DNA of 5,468 nt from Tannerella sp. (GTDB lineage: Bacteria; Bacteroidota; Bacteroidia; Bacteroidales; Tannerellaceae). Under the pieces are notes generated by a model. That model did not search any database. It worked only from the letters and a program-made list of their open reading frames with translations, and was not told the DNA's origin. The stretch is taken from NCBI GenBank assembly GCA_031263835.1, contig JAISEZ010000244.1:1-5468 (forward strand), in the 5' to 3' direction. A program made the position numbers and the translations under genes. Positions 1 to 5,467 of this stretch are shown in pieces. Position 1 is the first letter of the stretch; each line of letters starts with the position of its first letter.

Positions 1-176
1 AAGCCGGAAAAAAGCAGCGCGAAGCGGAAGAACGCGCTAAACGTCGAGCAGACAGTCGCGCGTATATTGACGAACTTGTCAAGTCCGACCGTAAAGTCTC
101 GAAATCGGCAGAGTGGTTATGACAACATCCTGACGGGATAGGTAAAATTCTCGACATGCGTGCCGTAATGAAATAG
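1..176 (+). pseudogene. C-terminal end of a small charged protein, probably an antitoxin partner, interrupted by an in-frame TGA
   Basis: Reading from base 3 gives 39 residues rich in Lys, Arg and Glu (for example QREAEERAKRRA, then YIDELVKSDRKVSKSAEWL), then a TGA at 120-122. The same frame continues past the stop with a coherent tail, QHPDGIGKILDMRAVMK, to a TAG at 174-176. One C-to-T change of a CGA arginine codon would explain the TGA and would give a smooth EWL-R-QHPDG reading. The 5' end lies outside the window. The stop at 176 is 11 bases before the ATG of a PIN-domain toxin remnant and overlaps its AGGAGG ribosome-binding site. That is the usual antitoxin-then-toxin layout, so I infer an antitoxin, but I do not recognise a named family. 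Alternatively, the protein really ends at 122 and the tail is coincidental. Confidence 0.45.
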
Positions 177-180
177 GAGG
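175..180 (+). promoter_or_regulatory. Strong Shine-Dalgarno sequence for the PIN-toxin remnant
   Basis: AGGAGG lies seven bases before the ATG at 188 and overlaps the TAG that ends the upstream frame. It is the clearest ribosome-binding site in the window, where most other genes have none. It supports the view that a real gene once started at 188 and was translationally coupled to the one before it. Confidence 0.6.
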
Positions 181-187
181 AAGAGAG

Positions 188-311
188 ATGCGTTATTTGA
201 TAGACACCCATATCCTCGGCCATCACCGAAAAGTTATCGCTTATCAGTTCCGACCACATGTTTGAATACTACCGGAAACAGGGATTGACGCTTGTCTTCA
301 ACAAGTGCTGA
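188..311 (+). pseudogene. PIN-domain (VapC-type) toxin remnant with internal deletion
   Basis: The ATG at 188 opens with MRYLIDTHIL, the classic N-terminus of PIN-domain ribonuclease toxins, in which the Asp of LIDTH is the first acidic metal ligand. The frame then loses similarity and stops at 263-265. From base 219, in the next frame over, the sequence reads AITEKLSLISSDHMFEYY and ends in LTLVFNKC at a TGA (309-311). That matches the usual PIN C-terminus (AIxEx..LIS.D..F..Y...L..NK). Toxins of this family are normally about 125-130 residues. Here about 10 N-terminal and 30 C-terminal residues survive, so roughly 85 codons plus a frame change were lost near base 217. The central acidic active-site residues are gone, so it cannot be an active RNase. 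Family membership is recognised from motifs; the deletion is inferred. Confidence 0.65.
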
Positions 312-325
312 AGAGACACAGACAT

Positions 326-1165
326 ATGACAGGAAATACATTTCAATTAATCGCCACCGGTTATTTTCATGCGGACGGAGGTTCCATGTTTGGCGCCATT
401 CCGCAGCGGGCATGGAGTCGGCGGTACCCGGTGGACGACGGCCACCGTTGCCGTCTGGCCATGCATGCCGGACTGACGCTTACGCGGTGCGGTCGCGTGA
501 TTCTGATTGACACCGGCGTGGGCGACAAGCAACTGGAACAGCTCCGGTCGACTTCGTATGATTTTCACGGCCTGACGGACTTGCGCGAGGCGCTCCGCGT
601 GCGCGGGATTTCGCCCGGGCAGGTGACCGATATTGTGCTGACGCACCTGCATTTTGACCATTGCGGACAGGTGACGCGGAGGGAGAATGACCGGATTGTG
701 CCGGTCTTTCCGGAAGCCGTCTGCTGGGTAGGCCGGGCGCAGTGGGAAAACGCCCTGAACCCGCATCCGCTGGAGGCGGAATCCTATTTCCCGGAGAACA
801 TGGAGGGCATTGAAAAAGCCGGCAAGCTTCGACTGGTCGGGGCCGACTGCGACCTGTGCGAAGGCGTCCGGCTGCGCCTCTACGAAGGACATACGTCCGG
901 CCAGCTTGTGACTTACGTGCAGACGGACGAATCGACCGCCGTCTTTGCCGGCGACGTGATTCCGATTGCCGCGCAGGTCTCTCCCCCGTGGATTTCGGCC
1001 TACGACGTGTGTCCGATGACGTCGTACGACGAAAAAATCCGGCTGCTCGACGAGGCGGCAGCCCGCAATCAGGTGCTTGTGCACTGCCATGACGCCTATA
1101 CGCCCTGCTCTACCGTCAAGAAAATCAACAACTTTTATAAAATCAGCCGCAAAGTGTTTCCGTGA
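326..1165 (+). CDS. MBL-fold metallo-hydrolase (lactonase-like subgroup)
   Basis: This is a 279-residue metallo-beta-lactamase-fold hydrolase. The metal-binding set is complete, counting from the ATG at 326: HLHFDH at 107-112 (H107, H109, D111, H112), H189 in EGHTSGQ, D210 in AGDVIP and H255 in HCHDAY. This ligand pattern and spacing resemble the dinuclear-zinc AHL-lactonase-like branch, but the substrate cannot be read from sequence. There is no signal peptide, so a cytoplasmic location is likely. Start choice: the ATG at 326 is followed by a family-like N-terminus (IATGYFHADGGSMFGAIP). A GTG at 305 would add seven residues and overlap the stop of the PIN remnant. No good Shine-Dalgarno is visible for either. 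The gene lies directly upstream of parAB, a neighbour I associate with Bacteroidales parA loci. Function in segregation is not implied. The fold call is secure. Confidence 0.92.
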   Translation: MTGNTFQLIATGYFHADGGSMFGAIPQRAWSRRYPVDDGHRCRLAMHAGLTLTRCGRVILIDTGVGDKQLEQLRSTSYDFHGLTDLREALRVRGISPGQVTDIVLTHLHFDHCGQVTRRENDRIVPVFPEAVCWVGRAQWENALNPHPLEAESYFPENMEGIEKAGKLRLVGADCDLCEGVRLRLYEGHTSGQLVTYVQTDESTAVFAGDVIPIAAQVSPPWISAYDVCPMTSYDEKIRLLDEAAARNQVLVHCHDAYTPCSTVKKINNFYKISRKVFP

Positions 1166-1186
1166 AAGAAAAATCCTGTAACTTTG
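1157..1186 (+). promoter_or_regulatory. Probable Bacteroides-type promoter for parAB
   Basis: TAACTTTG at 1179-1186 matches the Bacteroidota -7 consensus TAnnTTTG exactly. Eighteen bases upstream, TTTC at 1157-1160 is a one-mismatch version of the -33 TTTG box. Transcription would start around 1192-1195, giving a leader of about 85 bases before the parA ATG. The -33 box lies inside the last codons of the metallo-hydrolase gene. The transcription start is inferred from the consensus only. Confidence 0.6.
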
Positions 1187-1242
1187 CATAGTCCGACATG
1201 TCAGGGAAAACAGGAAACGGATACGTCACTAATCATTTCGAC

Positions 1243-1272
1243 ATGAAAGGTTTTCATCTTGGTTATAAATAA
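1243..1272 (+). promoter_or_regulatory. Hairpin and possible nine-codon leader ORF in the parA 5' leader
   Basis: ATGAAA (1243-1248) and TTTCAT (1252-1257) form a perfect six-base stem with a GGT loop. The same ATG opens a short frame, MKGFHLGYK, that stops with TAA at 1270-1272, four bases before the parA ATG. Both could affect parA translation, but such short structures arise by chance, and no ribosome-binding site is seen for the small frame. Confidence 0.2.
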
Positions 1273-1276
1273 AATT

Positions 1277-2065
1277 ATGGGAAAAATTATCGCATTAGCA
1301 AACCAAAAGGGAGGAGTTGGCAAGACAACTACCGCCATCAATCTGGCTGCCTCGCTGGCCGCCTACGAAAAAAAAGTACTGGTCGTCGACGCCGACCCGC
1401 AGGCCAATGCCTCGTCGGGACTGGGCATCGACGTGAAAAAGTCCGAACGTTCGCTCTATGACTGTCTGGTCAACGGCGAAGACTGTCGCAGGGTGATTGT
1501 ACCCACCGCACTGGACGGGCTGGAAGTCCTGCCCTCCCACATCGACCTGGTGGGCGCCGAAATTGAGATGCTCAACATGGACGGCAGGGAATACACGCTG
1601 AAAAAAGTCCTTCATCCCCTGAAGGATGAATACGATTTCATCCTGATTGACTGCTCGCCCTCGCTGGGACTGATTACCGTCAACGCCCTGACAGCCGCCG
1701 ATTCGGTCATCATCCCCATGCAGTGCGAATACTTTGCGCTGGAGGGCATCAGCAAGCTGCTGAATACCGTCAAGCTCATCAAGTCCAAACTGAATCGGGA
1801 ACTGGAAATCGAAGGCTTTCTGGTGACCATGTACGACGCCCGTTTGCGGGTCGCCAACGAAATCTACGAAGAAGTCAACCGGAGGTTCCAGGACCTGGTG
1901 TTCGAGACGGTGATTCAGCGGAACGTGAAACTGGTAGAGGCTTCCAGTTTCGGACAGCCGGTGCTGCTCTACGACGCCGAATCGAGAGGCTCGGCCAATC
2001 ACATGCAACTGGCTCAGGAACTGATTGAAAAAAATAAACTCACGGGACATGGCGAAACCGATTAA
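1277..2065 (+). CDS. parA: Chromosome-partitioning ATPase ParA (Soj)
   Basis: This is a 262-residue ParA/MinD-superfamily ATPase of the short chromosomal Soj type, with no N-terminal DNA-binding extension. The deviant Walker A motif KGGVGKTT (residues 11-18) carries the signature lysine K11 and the nucleotide-binding K16 and T17. VVDADPQANAS (36-46) is the A' motif, and FILIDCSPSLG (121-131) holds Walker B with D125. ATP-bound dimers of this family bind DNA non-specifically and are stimulated by ParB to hydrolyse ATP, moving origin regions apart. The ATG at 1277 gives the canonical start MGKIIALANQKGG. A TTG at 1259 would add six residues not expected in the family. The upstream region is A/T-rich without a Shine-Dalgarno, normal for Bacteroidota. 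Its 3' end overlaps parB by 17 bases, so the two are one operon. No key residue is missing. Confidence 0.97.
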   Translation: MGKIIALANQKGGVGKTTTAINLAASLAAYEKKVLVVDADPQANASSGLGIDVKKSERSLYDCLVNGEDCRRVIVPTALDGLEVLPSHIDLVGAEIEMLNMDGREYTLKKVLHPLKDEYDFILIDCSPSLGLITVNALTAADSVIIPMQCEYFALEGISKLLNTVKLIKSKLNRELEIEGFLVTMYDARLRVANEIYEEVNRRFQDLVFETVIQRNVKLVEASSFGQPVLLYDAESRGSANHMQLAQELIEKNKLTGHGETD

Positions 2066-2945
2066 AAGCCGGCTGGGACGCGGTCTGGACGCGCTGCTTA
2101 CCGTGGATGAACCGAAAACGGGCGGCTCGTCGTCCATCAGCGAAATCGAACTGAGCAAAATCGAACCGAATCCCGACCAGCCCCGCACGGTTTTTGAAAA
2201 CGACGCGCTGGAAGAACTGGCGGCCTCCATCCGCACCTACGGCATCATCCAGCCGGTCACGCTCAAGGAAATAGCGCAGGACCGGTACCTGATTATCGCG
2301 GGGGAACGCCGCTACCGCGCTGCCCTGAAGGCCGGACTGCAACAGGTGCCGGCCTATATCAAGACCGCCGCCGATGAAAACGTGGCCGAAATCGCCCTGA
2401 TTGAAAACATCCAGCGGGAAGACCTGAACGCCATCGAAATTGCCCTGACCTACCAGAAGCTGATGGATACAAAGGGATATACGCAGGAAGCCCTGAGCGA
2501 GCGGGTGGGGAAAAAACGGGCCACCGTCGCCAACTACCTGCGGCTCCTGAAGCTGCCCGCGGAAGTGCAGATGGGACTGAAGAACAGGCGAATCGACATG
2601 GGACATGCGCGCGCGCTGATTCCGATGGACGACCCGGAAATACAGCTGGCCCTGTATGAGCAGATTCTGACGGACGGACTGTCGGTGCGGCAGGTGGAAG
2701 AACTGGTACGCAATGCGTCGGAAGGGGAAAACGACGTGCCCGAAACGCCCGCGCCGCCGGCAAAAAGCGTCCGGAAACTGCTGCCCGAAGAATACCGAAC
2801 GCTCAAGAACCAGCTGTCCGATTTTTTCCATGTCAAGGTGAAACTCACCTGCGACGCCGAAAAGGGAAACGGGAAAATCGTTATCCCGTTCGATTCCGAA
2901 ACGGAACTGGAGCATATCATGGGGATGCTGGACCGGATGAAATAA
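2049..2945 (+). CDS. parB: Chromosome-partitioning protein ParB (Spo0J), parS-binding CTPase clamp
   Basis: This is a 298-residue chromosomal ParB of normal length. The basic N-terminus (KSRLGRGLDALL, residues 6-17) is the ParA-stimulating segment. The CTP-binding ParB/Srx domain follows, with NPDQPR at 41-46, GERRYRA at 85-91 and ENIQREDL at 119-126. A helix-turn-helix at about 145-168 (YTQEALSERVGKKRATVANYL) and the GHARAL segment at 185-190 form the parS-binding domain. After a Pro-rich linker (about 230-238), residues 242-298 form the C-terminal dimerisation domain. The family loads at parS, closes as a CTP-dependent sliding clamp, and recruits SMC and ParA. The ATG at 2049 gives the family start MAKPIKSRLGRGLDALL. 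A TTG at 2025 would add eight residues. The 17-base overlap with parA suggests translational coupling. Confidence 0.97.
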   Translation: MAKPIKSRLGRGLDALLTVDEPKTGGSSSISEIELSKIEPNPDQPRTVFENDALEELAASIRTYGIIQPVTLKEIAQDRYLIIAGERRYRAALKAGLQQVPAYIKTAADENVAEIALIENIQREDLNAIEIALTYQKLMDTKGYTQEALSERVGKKRATVANYLRLLKLPAEVQMGLKNRRIDMGHARALIPMDDPEIQLALYEQILTDGLSVRQVEELVRNASEGENDVPETPAPPAKSVRKLLPEEYRTLKNQLSDFFHVKVKLTCDAEKGNGKIVIPFDSETELEHIMGMLDRMK

Positions 2946-2954
2946 CGTGAATCG

Positions 2955-2988
2955 GAGTAGTTAGTAGTTAGTAGATAGTAGTTAGTAG
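2955..2988 (+). repeat. Heptamer tandem array, 5' arm of the inverted repeat
   Basis: After GAGTAG (2955-2960) come four heptamers: TTAGTAG (2961-2967), TTAGTAG (2968-2974), ATAGTAG (2975-2981) and TTAGTAG (2982-2988). Because the period is seven, TAG stop codons fall in all three + strand frames. The array begins nine bases after the parB stop codon. Confidence 0.85.
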
Positions 2989-3016
2989 AATGAATCCATC
3001 AGCTTACATACATCAA

Positions 3017-3051
3017 AGTCCGGAGATATGCGGCTTTCCCGCCGGCTGCCC
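3017..3051 (+). repeat. Direct repeat copy 1 (35-base conserved head)
   Basis: This segment starts AGTCCGGAGAT and matches 3096-3130 at 31 of 35 positions. It contains a small GCGG/CCGC stem (3030-3033 with 3039-3042) present at the same place in copy 2. Confidence 0.85.
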
Positions 3052-3054
3052 TGC

Positions 3055-3073
3055 GGGCGAAAGCATTTCGCCC
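3055..3073. repeat. Perfect hairpin GGGCGAAA-GCA-TTTCGCCC
   Basis: Eight bases (3055-3062) pair perfectly with 3066-3073 around a three-base loop. It sits in the variable middle of repeat copy 1. Stems of the GGGCGAA...TTCGCCCC type are a common look for REP-like repeats. No T-run follows, so it is not a standard intrinsic terminator, although it could still slow transcription or protect the parAB mRNA end. Confidence 0.75.
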
Positions 3074-3095
3074 CTACTAACTACTCATTTTCTAC

Positions 3096-3130
3096 AGTCT
3101 GGAGATGTGCGGCTTTCCCGCCGACAGCCC
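3096..3130 (+). repeat. Direct repeat copy 2 (35-base conserved head)
   Basis: This segment starts AGTCTGGAGAT and lies exactly 79 bases after copy 1. The four differences include T for C at the fifth base and G for A at the twelfth. It is followed directly by the inverted heptamer arm instead of the hairpin found in copy 1. Confidence 0.85.
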
Positions 3131-3131
3131 C

Positions 3132-3165
3132 CTACTAACTACTGACTGCTATCTACTAACTACTC
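3132..3165 (-). repeat. Heptamer tandem array, 3' arm of the inverted repeat
   Basis: Read on the - strand this is GAGTAG followed by TTAGTAG, ATAGCAG, TCAGTAG and TTAGTAG, matching the 5' arm at 30 of 34 positions. On the - strand TAG stops occur in all three frames. The arm ends two bases before a TTG at 3167 and eight bases before the GTG at 3173, the candidate starts of the next gene. Confidence 0.85.
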
Positions 3166-3172
3166 ATTGAAG

Positions 3173-3880
3173 GTGGAGCGCTGCTGTAAAATAATCATCA
3201 TGACCTTTGTTGCCGTATCGGGCGGCCTGACGTTTCCGGTTTGTGCGCAGGAGACCGGCGTGGCCGGAAACGACACGGTTCCCCCCGTCCCTGTTGATTC
3301 GATGCAGACCGGCGTATTCCTCCGGCAGCCGGACACGCTGAGATGGCCGGAAATGAAGGACGTGTCGCTCTTCAGGCCAAACTCCCGGCGGGCGGTCATC
3401 TATTCGGCCATATTCCCCGGACTGGGACAGATTTACAACCGGAAATACTGGAAACTGCCGCTCGTGTACGGGGGATACATGGGATTTATTTATGCCGTCA
3501 CCTGGAACAATAAAAACTATCAGGACTACTCCCGGGCCTATTTTGACCTCGCAGGGGAGGACCCGAACAATCCCGACAGCTGGCACGACAGCTGGCTCAG
3601 CTTCGTGCCGGCGGGCCGGGAACCGGCAAGCTACCTGACGGACGCCAACTTCAAAAGCCGCCTGAAAAACGGCCGGGACTTCTACCGCCGCTACCGCGAT
3701 TTGAGCATCATCCTGACCGTCGGCTGGTATTTCATCTGCATGGCCGACGCCTACGTCGATGCCCAGCTGTTCGATTTCGACATCACGCCCGACCTCTCCC
3801 TGCGCATAGAGCCGGTCGTATCCCCGGCCACCCGCTACACCGCATCCCTCTACGGGGTGAGTTGCCATATTAATTTTTAG
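3173..3880 (+). CDS. DUF5683 family envelope protein
   Basis: This is a protein of about 235 residues that matches the Bacteroidota DUF5683 family, whose role is unknown. Counting from the GTG at 3173, residues 1-26 look like a signal peptide (basic MERCCK, a hydrophobic stretch, then VCA before QET). A Pro-rich spacer follows, then the hallmark FPGLGQIYNRKYWK at 81-94. A hydrophobic segment lies at about 96-111, RDFYRRYRDLS at 168-178, a second hydrophobic helix at about 178-194, and DAYVDAQLFDFD at 192-203. The GLGQIYN motif recalls TM2-type membrane hairpins. Start choice is uncertain. The ATG at 3200 would remove the basic n-region of the signal peptide, and a TTG at 3167 lies at the repeat boundary. 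I prefer GTG because it gives the best signal peptide. The gene ends six bases before the transglycosylase gene, so they are probably co-transcribed. Confidence 0.88.
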   Translation: MERCCKIIIMTFVAVSGGLTFPVCAQETGVAGNDTVPPVPVDSMQTGVFLRQPDTLRWPEMKDVSLFRPNSRRAVIYSAIFPGLGQIYNRKYWKLPLVYGGYMGFIYAVTWNNKNYQDYSRAYFDLAGEDPNNPDSWHDSWLSFVPAGREPASYLTDANFKSRLKNGRDFYRRYRDLSIILTVGWYFICMADAYVDAQLFDFDITPDLSLRIEPVVSPATRYTASLYGVSCHINF

Positions 3881-3886
3881 AAGACA

Positions 3887-5467
3887 ATGAAAAAAATCAT
3901 CCTGACGCTGTTTGCCCTCTGTGCCTTTTCCGCCGCCCGTGCACAGGACTTCGGGCTTGAAGAGGCGGCCTTCGAAGAGGAGGAAAATTATTCGACACTC
4001 TCGTCCGATTCCATCTACGCGGAAATCGGCCTGATGCCGGAGGCGCTGGACGAAAACCTGCAGAACCTGCTCCAGAGCTGGCACATGCAGTATTTCTCCA
4101 GCGCCGAAACATACTGCCTGGACGAGGACGAAAACAGCCCCGTTCCGGAAGAAATCTACCGGCAGCGGCTGGCGCGCATGCCCTGCATCATCCCGATGAC
4201 CTACAACCGGATGGTGCGGGACTGCATCGACCTGTATGCCGGCCGGCGGCGCAACCTGATGCGCTACATCATGGGCATGGCCGACGTCTATTTCCCGATT
4301 TTCGAGCAGATACTGGATGAATACGAGCTGCCGCTCGAACTCAAGTACCTTGCCGTGGTGGAAAGCGCGCTGAATCCCCACGCCCTCTCGCGCGTCGGGG
4401 CGGCCGGACTGTGGCAGTTCATGCTCCCGACCGCCAAAGTCTATGGCCTGGAGGTCAACAGCCTCATCGACGAGCGCCTGGACCCCGGCAAGGCCACGCA
4501 CGCCGCCTGCCGCTATTTCAGGGAAATGTACGAACTGTACGGCGACTGGTATTTTGTGCTGGCAGCCTACAACTGTGGCCCGGGAAACGTAAACAAGGCC
4601 CTTCACCGGGCGGGCGGCAAAACGGACTTCTGGGACATTTTCCCCTACCTGCCCAGGGAAACCCGCTCCTACGTCCCGCTTTTCATCGCCGCGGCCTACG
4701 TCATGACCTACCATTGCGAACATAACCTCTGCCCCGTCCGGACCAGCCTTTCCGTCGCCTCGGATACGCTGGTGATTAACCGCCTGCTGCACCTCCGGCA
4801 GGTATCCGAAGCGCTCGGCGTGGACTTCGAGCTGGTGAAGATGCTCAATCCGCAGTACAAGCGTGAAATCATTCCGGGAAGCATACAGCCGTCCGTCCTC
4901 AAGCTCCCGGTGTCGGCCACCTACAGCTTCATCCGCCGGGAAGACTCGGTCTACCTGCACCGGGTGGAAGAACTGCTGGCCGGCTGCAGGCCCGTAAGCC
5001 TTTCCGGCGAAATCGAGCCGGACACCCGTGAAATCATCCGCCATACGGTCGCGAGCGGCGAAAACCTGCATATCATTGCCAACCGCTACGGCGTGACGGC
5101 CAAAGATATTCGCCGGTGGAACCGGTTAGGCTCCAACCGGGTGGCCAAGGGCCGGCGGCTGACTGTCCACATCAACAACGGCGGTCTCGCCTGGGCTGCC
5201 GGCCGGGAAGAACCGCCCGTCAGGGAGAAGGAACCCGCCGTCGCCGCTGCGCCCGCCGTCCGCGCGGAGCCGGCCCCCCGCAAGGCGCCGCCGCCGGACG
5301 TGACCGAAGAAGGGAACTCGATTTCATACACCGTTCAGTCGGGCGATTCGCTCTACTCGATTTCGAAAAAGTATCCGGGCATGACCGTTGCGAAAATACA
5401 GTCGGCCAACCGGATGAAGGATAACAAACTGCGCATCGGGCAGGTATTGAAAATCCCAGTCGGATAA
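3887..5467 (+). CDS. mltD: MltD-like lytic transglycosylase with LysM domains
   Basis: This 526-residue exported murein lytic transglycosylase cleaves the MurNAc-GlcNAc bond to form 1,6-anhydro ends. Residues 1-19 are a clear signal peptide (MKKIILTLFALCAF, cleavage after ARA). No lipobox Cys is seen, unlike E. coli MltD. The family-1 SLT (GH23) domain spans about 145-245, with catalytic E159 in VVESALNP, GLWQFM at 174-179 and AAYNCGPG at 226-233. Residues 298-345 (HLRQVSEALGV, then LNPQYKREIIPG) look like a degenerate LysM. Two clearer LysM modules follow at 385-429 and 480-525, which bind glycan, separated by a Pro/Ala/Glu-rich linker (about 437-475). The ATG at 3887 is chosen because the signal peptide starts there. 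The stop at 5465-5467 completes the gene. The symbol follows domain layout and is not proof of orthology. Confidence 0.95.
   Translation: MKKIILTLFALCAFSAARAQDFGLEEAAFEEEENYSTLSSDSIYAEIGLMPEALDENLQNLLQSWHMQYFSSAETYCLDEDENSPVPEEIYRQRLARMPCIIPMTYNRMVRDCIDLYAGRRRNLMRYIMGMADVYFPIFEQILDEYELPLELKYLAVVESALNPHALSRVGAAGLWQFMLPTAKVYGLEVNSLIDERLDPGKATHAACRYFREMYELYGDWYFVLAAYNCGPGNVNKALHRAGGKTDFWDIFPYLPRETRSYVPLFIAAAYVMTYHCEHNLCPVRTSLSVASDTLVINRLLHLRQVSEALGVDFELVKMLNPQYKREIIPGSIQPSVLKLPVSATYSFIRREDSVYLHRVEELLAGCRPVSLSGEIEPDTREIIRHTVASGENLHIIANRYGVTAKDIRRWNRLGSNRVAKGRRLTVHINNGGLAWAAGREEPPVREKEPAVAAAPAVRAEPAPRKAPPPDVTEEGNSISYTVQSGDSLYSISKKYPGMTVAKIQSANRMKDNKLRIGQVLKIPVG

Larger units (their letters stand above)
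2955..3168. repeat. Composite intergenic repeat between parB and the DUF5683 gene
   Basis: The gap between parB and the next gene is almost filled by structured repeats. A 34-base arm of heptamers (2955-2988) is matched in inverted orientation by 3132-3165, 30 of 34 positions identical. Between them, a unit beginning AGTCnGGAGAT occurs twice with an exact 79-base offset (3017-3089 and 3096-3168). The two copies share their first 35 bases (31 identical) and last 16 bases (all identical), but differ completely in the middle 22 bases: a hairpin in copy 1, extra heptamers in copy 2. Only the spacer 2989-3016 is unexplained. I see no ORF, transposase or promoter in it. It resembles a non-autonomous or REP-like dispersed intergenic element, but whether it occurs elsewhere in the genome cannot be seen here. 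Confidence 0.8.

Noticed and set aside
347..1189. 280-residue - strand frame opposite the metallo-hydrolase
   Set aside because: It is a shadow of a gene with a full set of metal-binding motifs. No domain is recognisable in it.
1917..1932. ACGTGAAAC inside parA as a parS half-site
   Set aside because: Only one half matches the parS palindrome (10 of 16 positions overall). The bases are explained by the codons for the conserved RNVKL segment.
1295..2236. 313-residue - strand frame opposite parA and the start of parB
   Set aside because: It is the antisense shadow of parA, whose frame carries unmistakable Walker motifs.
2836..2850. AGGTGA-AAC-TCACCT inverted repeat inside parB
   Set aside because: A six-base stem within a coding region is expected by chance. 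It is not a parS palindrome and has no terminator features.
2040..2915. 291-residue - strand frame opposite parB
   Set aside because: It is the antisense shadow of parB, with no motif of its own.
3055..3073. Hairpin as an intrinsic terminator of parAB
   Set aside because: The stem is perfect, but CCCTACTAACT follows instead of a T-run.
2955..3165. The repeat region as a CRISPR array
   Set aside because: There are only two imperfect 35-base copies with unequal cores, the flanking heptamers are tandem rather than spaced, and no cas gene is present.
3164..5071. 635-residue open frame on the - strand opposite the DUF5683 and mltD genes
   Set aside because: It lies antisense to two genes with clear domains and shows no recognisable motif. 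Its composition (rich in Val, Gly, Arg, His and Gln) is typical of the complement of GC-rich codons. Similar long antisense frames lie opposite every gene in the window.
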